From Pratylenchus scribneri (taxonomy: Eukaryota > Nematoda > Chromadorea > Rhabditida > Pratylenchidae): DNA of 64,000 bases. Positions within the stretch are counted from its first letter, which is position 1. Every line of letters begins with the position of its first letter. A program made the translations under genes and the position numbers. Shown piece by piece: positions 36,073 to 44,785 of this stretch. A model generated the notes under the pieces. That model was not told where the DNA came from and ran no database searches. It was given only the letters and a program-made list of their open reading frames with translations. The stretch lies in NCBI GenBank assembly GCA_030063045.1, contig JAQSEB010000150.1, forward strand, positions 992,001 to 1,056,000. Direction: 5' to 3'.

Positions 36073-36082
36073 CTATAAATAT
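36073..36082 (+). promoter_or_regulatory. CTATAAATAT box before penton gene
   Basis: Exact motif seven bases after the preceding stop codon, 161 bp before the penton ATG. A weaker CTATAAATTAT lies at about 36138. The true start site in this 177-bp gap is uncertain. Confidence 0.45.
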
Positions 36083-36243
36083 TTCCTATACATTTATCTT
36101 TTAAATGTCAAGGTTTATATTTCTGAAGAAATTTTATCTATAAATTATTTTTCTCAATACCTTCCTATATAATTTTTTAATTTTCAAGATTTATATTTCT
36201 GGAGAAATTACACCCTAAATCATAATATATATCCTTCCTAATC

Positions 36244-38582
36244 ATGAATTCATTCTACGTATATTTACCCTCAAATTCAAAAGGTACAAATAATAATAAC
36301 AAGACCTCATCTTTCACAATTCAGTTGTCAAAAAGATTGAATTTTTCAGATGCGAGTTGGTCCGTTGCACTCACCAATATAATCTATCCCATATCATGGC
36401 CTAATCTGGGTACATATAGAAATGAATTTATCGACATAAATTGGAAAGAAAGGGGAAAAACACGTCTGTATATCCCATTGATAACCTTTAATAACAGTCC
36501 TGAAGAATTATTATCATCTCTATTTTCCCTTCTAAATAATGCCTCACAGAAACTCTGTAAGAGGACAAGGCGTAGCGTAGTCTATGATGACCTCTGGAAA
36601 TTGGAGTTAGAACTATTTAATGCAGAGGATATTATCTACCTTTGTAGAATGAATATACAGATCGCAGGGGAACGTATGCCTAGTGTTATTGGTAAAAAAG
36701 TTTATTTTGAGACACTTAAAAAATTATCAGAAGAATTGATCAAGGAATATGAATTAAGAATTGCCACATTCAAGGGTTATGTGCAGGCTAAGGAACAGGA
36801 GATGCTGATCTGGGATATAGAGAAATTCTATAGTGAGATAGAAAAGTCAAATAAGATTTTGGCTGAGAAGAGTCAAGAATTGGGTATTCTAGCATATCAA
36901 CTTACACTGACCAATGATGAAGTGGAACTAGTTCATTATACGGATATAGAATGGTATAAAAATACAAAGGAATTGGACAATATTGACTCCTCACCATTAT
37001 GGGATATAGAAAAATTGAAACAGCATGTTAATAAATTCGTCTCATTAGATGGACGTACTAATTTTTCTGGAATCGATAGACGTTATCTACTTGATTCGGA
37101 TGGAATTGAATTGAGAAATAAGTTATCGACATATCCAAGAGAGAAACCGGATGGAAAAAAACCGTATATTGAATGGGTGACCCTATTGATTTCTTATAAT
37201 AGGATTCAGGTGGAAATTATGGAAGAGAAATTGAAATTAGGTGGATTGGAACGAATTAAACAAATGCGAAAAATTATCGATTCGGAGAAAGAAAATGAAT
37301 ATAATAAATTGGTCGAAAAATTGAAGAATCTAGAAAATGATAATGAAAAATATACAAAACAGGTTAAAAATCTAAATGAAATAAACGAAAAATTAGAGAT
37401 TGCAAAGAAGACAATGAGAGAAAATGAAATAAATTATGTTAGAGAGTTGGAAATCTTAAATGAAAATATTACTAAAGAAAGGGAGAAATTGTCAAAAATT
37501 GTAAGTGAACAGAAAAGTACTGAAGAAGATCGTAGAAAATTAGAGAACGAAATTGAAAATTTTAAAGAAAATATTTTCAAAAAAGACGAGATTATAAAAG
37601 CATTGGAGAAAAGAATTGTGGCCATGAAAGTTGATGAGAATTTAGGGGAAGATGAGAGGGCAAAAATATCTTCTGAGTTGGAAAATTTAAAAATTGGAAA
37701 GAAAAAAATTGAAGATGAGAAAAATAAATTATTACAAGAGTTAGGTAATAGGGAGAATGACGAAACGAAAAAGTTTATGAAGAAAATTGAAGAAATTGAG
37801 AAAGATAGAGCAGAGATAATAATGGAGCGAGACAGGCATGAAAAAGAGAAAATTAGGTTTGAAAAAATGATTATAGAATTAAAAAGAGAGATTACCGAAA
37901 AGGAGGAGGAAAAATTGAAATCAAAAATGGATATAGAGAATATAGAAAAAGAAAATAGTCGGGTGAAAGCAGAAGGTGATATATTACGTCAACAGTTAGA
38001 ATCATATAAGAGAGAAATAATCCCTGATGGAAATGAGAATAAAATATCTATGGATTGTGACATAGTAAATTGGGATCTAGGTACCATATATAATTATTTG
38101 AAATTCACCTATGATTCAAATCGTGAAAGATTTGCATTAAATTTGAATAGAGAATATATTGAGAGGGTTGAACTCTCGGAACAGTTAAAGTATATAATGG
38201 GTTTCGATAACAAATATTTTGAGGATGAAATCTCAATTGCCAGATATCTCCCAGATCTTAGTGGGGGTATCCATACACTATACATATATGCTCCCTCACA
38301 CATTGAACATACAATAATCGGTGATATTTCAGCACCATTACTTAGAATAGCCAAAGTGAAGGGTAAAAGTGGCGATATAGTGGAGGACACATTTCTAAAT
38401 CCACAATACTATAGAGTCATTGAGAAGACTACACATTTCTAAATCCACAATACTATAGAGTCATTGAGAAGACTGTCTCACAGATCAAGATAGATATAAA
38501 TACTAACACCGGTCGTCTAGTTCCATTCAATTACGGTAATTGTATATTAACCTTACATTTTCGAAAGAATCTTATAATATAA
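36244..38582 (+). pseudogene. Penton-like minor capsid protein with long coiled-coil insertion (C-terminus cut by duplication)
   Basis: The N-terminal about 100 residues (MNSFYVYLPSNSKG, SSFTIQLSKRL, ALTNIIYPISWPNLG) and the C-terminal end (HTIIGDISAPLLRIAKVKGK then FLNPQYYRV) match the penton-like protein that accompanies F54H12.2-type capsids. Between them lie about 500 extra residues, of which about 334-595 are a charged heptad-rich coiled coil, unlike a compact jelly-roll penton. The frame stops at 38442 after 732 codons because a 44-bp segment is duplicated (38387-38430 and 38431-38474). The old reading frame resumes after the second copy and ends at 38582, three bases before the next ATG. 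About 36 family-conserved C-terminal residues are therefore lost or replaced. Role by analogy: capsid vertex. Confidence 0.8.
38387..38474 (+). repeat. 44-bp tandem duplication inside penton gene
   Basis: Two exact copies of a 44-bp unit beginning ACACATTTCTAAATCCACAA. Because 44 is not a multiple of three it shifts the frame, and the TAA inside the second copy ends the protein. Exact identity points to a very recent event. Confidence 0.95.
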
Positions 38583-38585
38583 AAA

Positions 38586-39062
38586 ATGCCACATGTTATG
38601 TTTGATCCTAATTCCATCGATTGGGAACAGATTATTCTGGCACAGATAGGAAGTGGCTTCTATTTTGAAAGTCTACCCTATCAACGAGGTGCCGGTATAG
38701 GGACAATTTTTGGTCATATACTTAGATATCTTATTCCTATTGGGAAAATTATTGGAAAGGAGATTGGAATGGAGGGTCTTAGAAGTAGTGAAAGAATTGT
38801 ACAGGATATTTTGGCCGGTAATCCTGTGAAAAAGTCTGTCCTAGTTGAAACACAACAGGGTTTGAAAAATGCCGTCGACAATATATATGCAAGGGGAGAT
38901 GAAATGTTTGCTAAACAAAAGGGAGAGGGGAGGGGTAGAAGGAGGAGAGTTGCCCATTCTAGAGTTGGTCCTATATCGATGGTGAATAAACCTAAACCAA
39001 AATCGAAAAAGAAAGCAACCGGTAGGGATAAAAAGATGAGTGATTATTTAATAAATTTTTAA
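38586..39062 (+). CDS. Small basic minor virion protein (pVI/pX-like position)
   Basis: 158 residues. Starts three bases after the original penton stop. Order: a short N-tail, a glycine-rich hydrophobic/amphipathic segment (GAGIGTIFGHILRYLIPIGK then IIGKEIGMEGL, residues 36-66), a helical middle, and a strongly basic C-terminus (GEGRGRRRRV, KPKPKSKKKATGRDKK). Similar small proteins with a YQRG-GIG-IF...LRY-PI-K start stand between penton and capsid genes in related elements, as I recall. The amphipathic part could act on membranes and the basic tail could bind the packaged DNA; both are inferences. Confidence 0.72.
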   Translation: MPHVMFDPNSIDWEQIILAQIGSGFYFESLPYQRGAGIGTIFGHILRYLIPIGKIIGKEIGMEGLRSSERIVQDILAGNPVKKSVLVETQQGLKNAVDNIYARGDEMFAKQKGEGRGRRRRVAHSRVGPISMVNKPKPKSKKKATGRDKKMSDYLINF

Positions 39063-39136
39063 ATATGGTTTTTAGATTCTATCTGAAAACGTACCTATCC
39101 TATTAGATGTGTAAGTTTACCTTTTAATTTTTTAAA

Positions 39137-39146
39137 CTATAAATAT
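39137..39146 (+). promoter_or_regulatory. CTATAAATAT box before capsid gene
   Basis: Exact motif in the 135-bp gap, 51 bp before the capsid ATG at 39198. Confidence 0.6.
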
Positions 39147-39197
39147 ATGTATACTAAAATGTATTTAATATAATAATAAATTAGAACAAATCAAATC

Positions 39198-40517
39198 ATG
39201 AGTACACTAAAGAAAATCGATAGTGAGAGTGGCCCATCCTGGAATTCTGCCCTCAACATCTTTACAGTGCCACCGACAAATTCCAATTTTAATAGGGCTG
39301 CAATCAGAGAAATCCTCCCACTCAACTCAATTGAAGAGAATCCATATGAATTCCGTATTTTCAGTGACAATAATTGGATCGATCCATCCAAAGTCTATCT
39401 TTATTTGGAGTTAAGTATCGAGAAAAAGGATGGAAATAATTGGGTGGGTCTGGTGGATGCGGACACCCATGTTGCGCCAATCCAGGCAATTGGTCAGAGT
39501 TTCGTCAAACAGCTAAAAATGACCATCAATGGGACAGATGTATACGATTCTACAAATCTCTATCCATATATAAGTTATATAAAAAGGGAGTTATATTATC
39601 CAAAGGATTGTAAGGAATCCTTTTTCGGTGCAGAGGGATATTATATGGAAAAGAAATTGAATGATGCCAATGATGAGGGTTTCATGAGTCGTGTTAAACT
39701 GATGAAGAATAGTAGTGTCTGTGAATTTATGTCTCGATTGGATTTTGACCTTGCCAATCAACCACTATTCCTGTTAAACAATCTGGATATTCTGTTCACA
39801 ATCTATCGTTCCGATGATGCCTTCCTCATACAGACACTTAGAGCCGATGATAATGGAGAATATCGGGTAAGGGTCCATGGTGCAAAACTCTATGTTAAAA
39901 CTCTGGAACTACAACCTTCATTAAATTTGACCATTTTTAAAATTCTTGAGCAGAAGGCTGCAAAATATACAATTAGAAAGAATGAGATCCGTTCCTGTTA
40001 TCTCTCTGCACAGAGAAGTGAGATTTCATATAATGCATTTACAAATATTCTGCCACGTCGGTTGATAGTAACTTTTGTAAAAAATGACGACTACAGGGGT
40101 AGTTTTAAAACAAATCCATTCAATTTTAGGCTATATGATCTAAGGGAAATCTCCGTAAATGCCGGTGGTCTCCTCTTCCCCGCCGTTCCATATAATATGA
40201 AATTTAATGGGGCAACTAAAAAATTTATGCGAGCATTCATTGACATGCATTTGGCTACTGGAAATGGGGAGAGTCAAACCAATGGACTATCATTGGAGAA
40301 ATTCTTAAGTGGTTGGAGTTTCTTTATATTCACACTTACAAGTACATTAGATGACGAGAGAGGTGTAGAGATTGTTCGACAGGGAACCACGACCATCCGG
40401 GCCCAATTCAATACACCGATTCCAGATGGTGGTGCAACGATGATTATTCTAGGAGAGTTTGATCAGATTCTTGCTATAGATCAGAATCGTGTTGTGATTT
40501 CGGATACAACAGTTTAG
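39198..40517 (+). CDS. Major capsid protein, probable double jelly-roll (F54H12.2-like)
   Basis: 439 residues, frame intact. The N-terminal LNIFTVPPTNSNFNRA, followed by YEFRIFSDNNWIDPSKVYLY and QAIGQSFVKQLKMTINGTDV, follows the order seen in the F54H12.2-like capsid family (L-FT-PPT, then a phrase on I-D, then FV-L---NG--V). The sequence is beta-rich without membrane segments, as expected for a double jelly-roll. It sits between the minor virion protein and the protease, as in other Polintons. This would build the icosahedral shell. Assignment is from remembered family patterns and gene order, not a structure prediction. Confidence 0.78.
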   Translation: MSTLKKIDSESGPSWNSALNIFTVPPTNSNFNRAAIREILPLNSIEENPYEFRIFSDNNWIDPSKVYLYLELSIEKKDGNNWVGLVDADTHVAPIQAIGQSFVKQLKMTINGTDVYDSTNLYPYISYIKRELYYPKDCKESFFGAEGYYMEKKLNDANDEGFMSRVKLMKNSSVCEFMSRLDFDLANQPLFLLNNLDILFTIYRSDDAFLIQTLRADDNGEYRVRVHGAKLYVKTLELQPSLNLTIFKILEQKAAKYTIRKNEIRSCYLSAQRSEISYNAFTNILPRRLIVTFVKNDDYRGSFKTNPFNFRLYDLREISVNAGGLLFPAVPYNMKFNGATKKFMRAFIDMHLATGNGESQTNGLSLEKFLSGWSFFIFTLTSTLDDERGVEIVRQGTTTIRAQFNTPIPDGGATMIILGEFDQILAIDQNRVVISDTTV

Positions 40518-40532
40518 GCTAATAAAATAATA

Positions 40533-40991
40533 ATGGATAATATTACAATAAATTATCTACTTAAAAACAATCCAAGTGTGAAGAGATTCTTTCTTGGCTG
40601 TTTTCCCTGTGATCATATCCCATACACGGATAGATATCCATATTTTGTGGTCGTCAATACGGATAGTTCCTTCCAACCTGGTACTCATTGGGTTGTAATA
40701 TATGTTTTAAAAGACCAATATGTAGAATATTTTGATTCCTATGGTGGAACGCCTAATCCCTGTATTCAAAAGTATCTTGATAATTATAAATATGTTAAGA
40801 TCAATAAATTCCAGATACAGAGTGATTTTTCCCCAGTTTGTGGTCAATATTGTATCTATTTCAGTATAAAAAGGTCAGAGGGTATAAATTTTGACGAAAT
40901 TATTCAAAAGTTAAGACATATTAAAGATCCCGATAGATACGTACGAAATCATTTATTAACATGGACGAGTATGCCATCAGGAATATGTTAA
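40533..40991 (+). CDS. Adenain-like cysteine protease
   Basis: 152 residues. The catalytic set of adenovirus-type proteases is complete: H52 in GTHWVVIY, D68 in EYFDSYGG, Q96 and C103 in SPVCGQYCIYF. The Q-to-C step of seven residues is the one found in adenain, and the CGQYC pattern is diagnostic. Known role of the family: maturation of capsid proteins. It follows the capsid gene by 15 bp with no promoter motif between them, so the two are probably co-transcribed. Intact. Confidence 0.9.
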   Translation: MDNITINYLLKNNPSVKRFFLGCFPCDHIPYTDRYPYFVVVNTDSSFQPGTHWVVIYVLKDQYVEYFDSYGGTPNPCIQKYLDNYKYVKINKFQIQSDFSPVCGQYCIYFSIKRSEGINFDEIIQKLRHIKDPDRYVRNHLLTWTSMPSGIC

Positions 40992-41221
40992 ATTCCCTAC
41001 TTCAGAATAATACTGGAATAATAAAACCCCCGACTGATATATGTTCAATTGCCAGGGTATTCACAAATGATACCAATCTCCCACTGACGATTTTCTGCAT
41101 ACTCTATTTCATATTTTGGATTTTCCTTTTTGGAATCGGTGGCTATTTTTATATGAAAAGAGTCATTGGAAAGAATCGAAATAGTACACAGGAAATTCCC
41201 CTAACCTCTCTAAATCCCTAA
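40961..41221 (+). CDS. Small single-pass membrane protein
   Basis: 86 residues, starting 31 bp inside the end of the protease gene in another frame. An N-terminal domain of about 40 residues with sequons (NNT, NDT) precedes one membrane helix (residues 41-64, LPLTIFCILYFIFWIFLFGI) and a basic tail (MKRVIGKNR). The pattern suggests an outside N-terminus with a short inner tail. No family recognised; the overlap with the protease supports a real gene. Confidence 0.6.
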   Translation: MDEYAIRNMLNSLLQNNTGIIKPPTDICSIARVFTNDTNLPLTIFCILYFIFWIFLFGIGGYFYMKRVIGKNRNSTQEIPLTSLNP

Positions 41222-41232
41222 GTTTCGTTCTA

Positions 41233-41242
41233 TTATAAATAT
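41233..41242 (+). promoter_or_regulatory. TTATAAATAT box
   Basis: One base off the common motif, 79 bp before the ATG at 41321, followed by a short (AT)n run. Confidence 0.45.
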
Positions 41243-41320
41243 ATATATATATATGATAGGTTTCTAAATCATTGATTAAGGGTTTAAAATAAATAAATAA
41301 ATAAAAATTACTTTTAGAAA

Positions 41321-41665
41321 ATGGGTTTAATTATTGGAGGTATGGCAGTTTTATTAAAGATTATCATAACGGCCGTTTTTGGAGCAGCCTTCAAGATGGG
41401 CTATGATAAGATGATGAAGATAGCCGAAGTGAAAGGGGCTGTTATGAATGGTTTATTGAATGTTAAACGTGTAATTAGGAAAAATTTTATGATCCCTATT
41501 TATTTTAGAGGTGCAAATGAGATTGGGAAATTATCGGTCTGTGAAAGTGCGGAAAATGGTCCATGTTTCCCCGTGGAGGAATTTATTTCAAAAGAGAATA
41601 TTGAAGGTGGAGATATTGTTTGTGATTCAGAGGGTAGTTGTATAAAATTTAAAGAAGATATTTAA
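41321..41665 (+). CDS. Membrane-anchored Cys-rich protein, paralogue 1
   Basis: 114 residues: a hydrophobic N-terminus (residues 1-24, LIIGGMAVLLKIIITAVFGA), a basic helix, and a C-terminal module with four cysteines (C74, C82, C101, C107; pattern VC-x7-C...IVCD-x4-C). The same module ends the next gene (41727), so the two are paralogues. Four spaced cysteines suggest either two disulfides or metal binding. Function unknown. Confidence 0.6.
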   Translation: MGLIIGGMAVLLKIIITAVFGAAFKMGYDKMMKIAEVKGAVMNGLLNVKRVIRKNFMIPIYFRGANEIGKLSVCESAENGPCFPVEEFISKENIEGGDIVCDSEGSCIKFKEDI

Positions 41666-41669
41666 AAAA

Positions 41670-41679
41670 CTATAAATAT
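41670..41679 (+). promoter_or_regulatory. CTATAAATAT box
   Basis: Exact motif five bases after the preceding stop, 47 bp before the ATG at 41727. Confidence 0.6.
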
Positions 41680-41726
41680 TCCTTTCTTGTCTTTCTCTTG
41701 GTATCTCTAATTTACTCCCTAAATCA

Positions 41727-42002
41727 ATGTTCTTCTGTGTAGTTTCTAAAATCTTTTCCATGATCCGTTTTTTAATCCGTGGTACCAGGAAAGTCTATAT
41801 CTTTGGAAAAGATGGGATGAGAAGAAATCTTTCCATGGGGCGTTCCTTTGGGGAACATTCCACCGGGGAACATTCAATCGAAATAAAAAATCAGCAGCCA
41901 TTTGTATGTCAAAACGGGGAAAATTGTAAAGATATAAGGGAAATTATCGATAGGGGAGAGAAAATTTGCGATGATCGTGACTGTCTATTAAGGGGTCTAT
42001 AA
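41727..42002 (+). CDS. Cys-rich protein, paralogue 2
   Basis: 91 residues: a short hydrophobic start (FFCVVSKIFSMIRFLI), a basic middle with a SFGEHSTGEHS repeat, and the four-cysteine module C61, C67, C81, C86 (FVCQNGENC ... KICDDRDCLL) shared with the 41321 gene. Its stop codon overlaps the next CTATAAATAT motif. Function unknown. Confidence 0.58.
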   Translation: MFFCVVSKIFSMIRFLIRGTRKVYIFGKDGMRRNLSMGRSFGEHSTGEHSIEIKNQQPFVCQNGENCKDIREIIDRGEKICDDRDCLLRGL

Positions 42003-42006
42003 ATAT
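41997..42006 (+). promoter_or_regulatory. CTATAAATAT box overlapping a stop codon
   Basis: The TAA stop of the 41727 gene is part of the motif. It is followed 115 bp later by the PAZ gene; a second A+T-rich candidate (TTTATATAAAG) lies directly before that ATG. Confidence 0.5.
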
Positions 42007-42121
42007 TTCGATATGATATAGAAGTTCTATTTCTCATTCCCGAATTTATATTTGAAATATTTAAAAATATTACTTAAAAATCGTTATTTCTCTATTCAAC
42101 GGATAATTTATATAAAGAAAA

Positions 42122-42541
42122 ATGCCAACTTCACTAGTTGATATTTGTTGTAATTTATTTAAATGTAAACCTAGGGAATTAAAAAAAATGTTCCTTCGTC
42201 CCGAATATTACTGGCCTCTATGGTTATATTTTAAAATAGATGAATGTGGGCAATTCTGGATTCCACATTTGAGAAAATTTGTTACGTTCGATGGCTTCTC
42301 CCGATATCCCTCAGATAGACAATTTGCCTATAATGGATTTCAACGTACCACCGTAGTCCAACATTTCTATTCAAGGCATGGAATCAGAGTAAAATATCCG
42401 AAACTCCCGTGTATAAAAGTAAAAAGGGGAATGAGAAAAAGGGGCGGATATCATTACGATTATTTTCCACTGGAACTGGTTTTATATTATAGTCATGTCG
42501 AGTTGTCCTCAGCACCCCTGTACCGAACTAATCGAAGATAA
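42122..42541 (+). CDS. Stand-alone Argonaute-type PAZ-domain protein
   Basis: 139 residues. Residues 49-120 follow the Argonaute PAZ domain closely: LRKFVTFDGFSRYPSDRQFA corresponds to the first PAZ strands, TTVVQHFYSRHGIRVKYPKL to the conserved TV-QYF---H-I-L-YP-L stretch, then PCIKV, a basic loop (KRGMRKRGG) and YFPLELV for the YLPLEV strand. PAZ domains grip the 3' end of small RNAs. No N-terminal, MID or PIWI domain is present and the protein ends 19 residues after the PAZ, so it cannot be a slicer. A capsid-encoding element with a lone PAZ could bind host small RNAs and interfere with silencing, or recruit host RNAi factors; this is inference. The ATG follows a TATATAAAG sequence. The next gene overlaps its end by 47 bp. 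Confidence 0.78.
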   Translation: MPTSLVDICCNLFKCKPRELKKMFLRPEYYWPLWLYFKIDECGQFWIPHLRKFVTFDGFSRYPSDRQFAYNGFQRTTVVQHFYSRHGIRVKYPKLPCIKVKRGMRKRGGYHYDYFPLELVLYYSHVELSSAPLYRTNRR

Positions 42542-43175
42542 TAGACGAGGGGATATAATCTGTCCAGAATGTGGCCTTGTTATTTTGGATAGGTGTATAT
42601 TTGAAGATAGGTTTTCACCGATAGATAATGATTTTCGGGAAGAGAGGGAAAATTTCCCTGCATATTATCATATCTTAATAGATGGGTATATAGCCAAATT
42701 AGGTCTACCGGATCCAATCAAATTTAAGGCAATTGAAATATATGAAAAAATACGGGATAGGTTAGTGTCTAAGAGTTTAGAAATAAAAAGTAGTGTAGCT
42801 GTTTTGATTGCCTGCAGAATGGAAAGGATAAATAAAACTTTTTTAGATCTATCTATGGTAAGTGGTTTAAGTTCAGCGGTTATATGTAGGAATATGAAAC
42901 TTGTAGAAGATAAATTTGATTTCAAAAATTCCCTAAAAGATAAAAACCATCTAGATACCGTGCTTCGTTATTCATCATTACTTAATCTATCATATAAAAT
43001 GGCTGTGGAAATTTCAGAACTATATGAAATGGAGATTGTCAAGGGCCGTAATCCTCTTTCAATATTGGGTGCATGTTTCTATAAAGTAATGGGAGAAAGA
43101 ATCGAAGAGATCTCCAAAGTTGTTTCCATATCGAAGACTACATTGCTAAAGACGTATAAAATCCTATTCAATTAG
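42495..43175 (+). CDS. TFIIB-like transcription initiation factor
   Basis: 226 residues. Residues 4-26 are a TFIIB zinc ribbon (C4-x2-H7 ... C23-x2-C26; ELIEDNRRGDIICPECGLVI), with the same 19-residue step between the Cys pairs as in eukaryotic TFIIB. Two cyclin folds follow: residues about 75-138 (IACRMERINKTFLDLSMVSG) and about 155-226 (GRNPLSILGACFYKVM then EISKVVSISKTTLLKTYKIL). The linker is shorter than in cellular TFIIB (about 316 residues in animals). It would contact RNA polymerase II and TBP at promoters. It is the last gene before the right TIR, and the repeated CTATAAATAT motif before the other genes is a plausible target. TFIIB homologues are known in large DNA viruses; I know of none as a standard Polinton gene. 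Confidence 0.9.
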   Translation: MSSCPQHPCTELIEDNRRGDIICPECGLVILDRCIFEDRFSPIDNDFREERENFPAYYHILIDGYIAKLGLPDPIKFKAIEIYEKIRDRLVSKSLEIKSSVAVLIACRMERINKTFLDLSMVSGLSSAVICRNMKLVEDKFDFKNSLKDKNHLDTVLRYSSLLNLSYKMAVEISELYEMEIVKGRNPLSILGACFYKVMGERIEEISKVVSISKTTLLKTYKILFN

Positions 43176-43483
43176 AGTTGTTCATTGTGTGGCATACAGA
43201 GAAAAAAGATGAAAAGAAGGAATTAAAAGAAATAGCTTATATTATTATTATATATTATGTTTTTAAATTTTATCTTAAGATTTATTTGTATTATTGTATT
43301 TCTATATTGTAGATATTTTATTCTATTCCATATTGTAATAGTATTTTCAAAATGAGATAAATTTGCCTTGGTCTGTGCCAAGTGAACCAAAAAATCAATG
43401 TGTATAATTTATTTTAAACGGAAAAGGATCATAATAATCTTGACATGATTTTATAAGTTTTATGGGCGTGGTCTAAATGGTCT
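43176..43483. other. Gap between TFIIB gene and right TIR
   Basis: A+T-rich 308 bp with no frame of note. Probably 3' untranslated and polyadenylation sequence for the plus-strand genes (T-rich, several ATTATA/TATTATA words), but no site can be fixed. Confidence 0.4.
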
Positions 43484-43734
43484 TCTATATAAGTGGGAGG
43501 TTTTCCTCCTTGAATTCCATTCCTGAACATATCCCAAAATCATTCTTAAAAAATTCCAGTCCACAAAAATTCCCTCTTCCTCCCTCTCTCTCCGGAAAAA
43601 ATAGTCCACAAAGGTCATCCTAAAATTGGGCCTAAACTCAGAAATATCATCCTAGTTTTCCATCCTAAAATATCATCCTAAATCTGGGATTAAAATAACT
43701 CAAAAGTCATCCTAAAATTAGGGCCAAAAGTTCC

Positions 43735-44425
43735 TGGGGTCAAGGGGAGTATCCCACATCGATTTCTCAATTTTGCCTTATTGACAGCCGGTCCCATATT
43801 TGGGCTCTATTGACAGACGGTGGCTCCTGGAGGGGGTGGGAAGGGTTCTTGGGGCCAAGGGGAGTATCCCACATCGATTTCTCGATTTTGCCTTATTGAC
43901 AGCCGGTACCATATTTGGGCCCTACTGACAGCCGGAGGGTCCGAAAGGGGGTGGGAAGGGTTCCTGGGGCCAAGGGGACCATCCTACATCGATTTCTCAA
44001 TTTTGTCTTATTGACAGCCGGTCCCATATTTGGGCTCTATTGACAACCGTTGGGCTCGGGAGGGGGTTGGAAGGGTTCCTGGGGTCAAGGGGAGCATCCC
44101 ACATCGATTTCTCGATTTTGCCTTATTGACAGCCGGTCCCATATTTGGGCACTATTGACAGCCGGTGGGCTCGGGAGGGTGTGGGAAGGGTTCCTGGGGC
44201 CAAGGGGAGCATCCCACATCGATTTCTCGATTTTGCATTATTGACAGCCGGTCCCATATTTGGGCTCTATTGACAGCCGGTGGTTCCGGGAGGGGGTGGG
44301 AAGGGTTCCTGGGGCCAAGGGGAGCATCCCACGTCGATTTCTCGATTTTGTCTTATTGACAGCCGGTCCCATATTTGGGCACTATTCACAGCCGGTGGGT
44401 CCGGGAGGGGGTGGGAAGGGTTCCT
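43735..44425. repeat. 115-bp minisatellite in right TIR, about 6 copies
   Basis: Units counted by GATTTCTC(A/G)ATTTTG sites near 43760, 43877, 43994, 44111, 44224 and 44341, each followed by TTGACAGCCGGTCCCATATT-like sequence. Confidence 0.85.
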
Positions 44426-44649
44426 TGGGGTCAAGGAAGTCATCTAAGAACCAGCCGTTACCTTTGGGCCCTATTGGCCTTTTATGGAAATCGGCTCATG
44501 CCTTCCTTTTGCCTTTTATGGAGTTGGTTAGATCCGTCATGAATCCATGTGCTCTAAATTTTAAAGTTTGACTTTATCTATGGGCCTGGTGTGAGGGGCT
44601 AGTCATGAATATGAGGGGGGCTAAAAGGTTTGAGTTTACCCTTGGGCTT

Positions 44650-44785
44650 AATTGCCAGCTGCCAAACCCTTCCATAGGTTTAAGCTGGCAATATTGCCAG
44701 CTGCCAAACCCTTCCATAGGTTTAAGCTGGCAATATTGCCAGCTGCCAACCACTTCCATAGGTTTAGGCTGGCAATGCTGCCAGC
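44650..44785. repeat. 42-bp repeat with perfect palindrome, 3 copies
   Basis: GCCAGCTGCCAAACCCTTCC plus ATAGGTTTAAGCTGGCAATATT. The junctions create GCTGGCAATATTGCCAGC, a perfect 18-bp palindrome. The left TIR has two copies (29690-29770). Confidence 0.8.
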
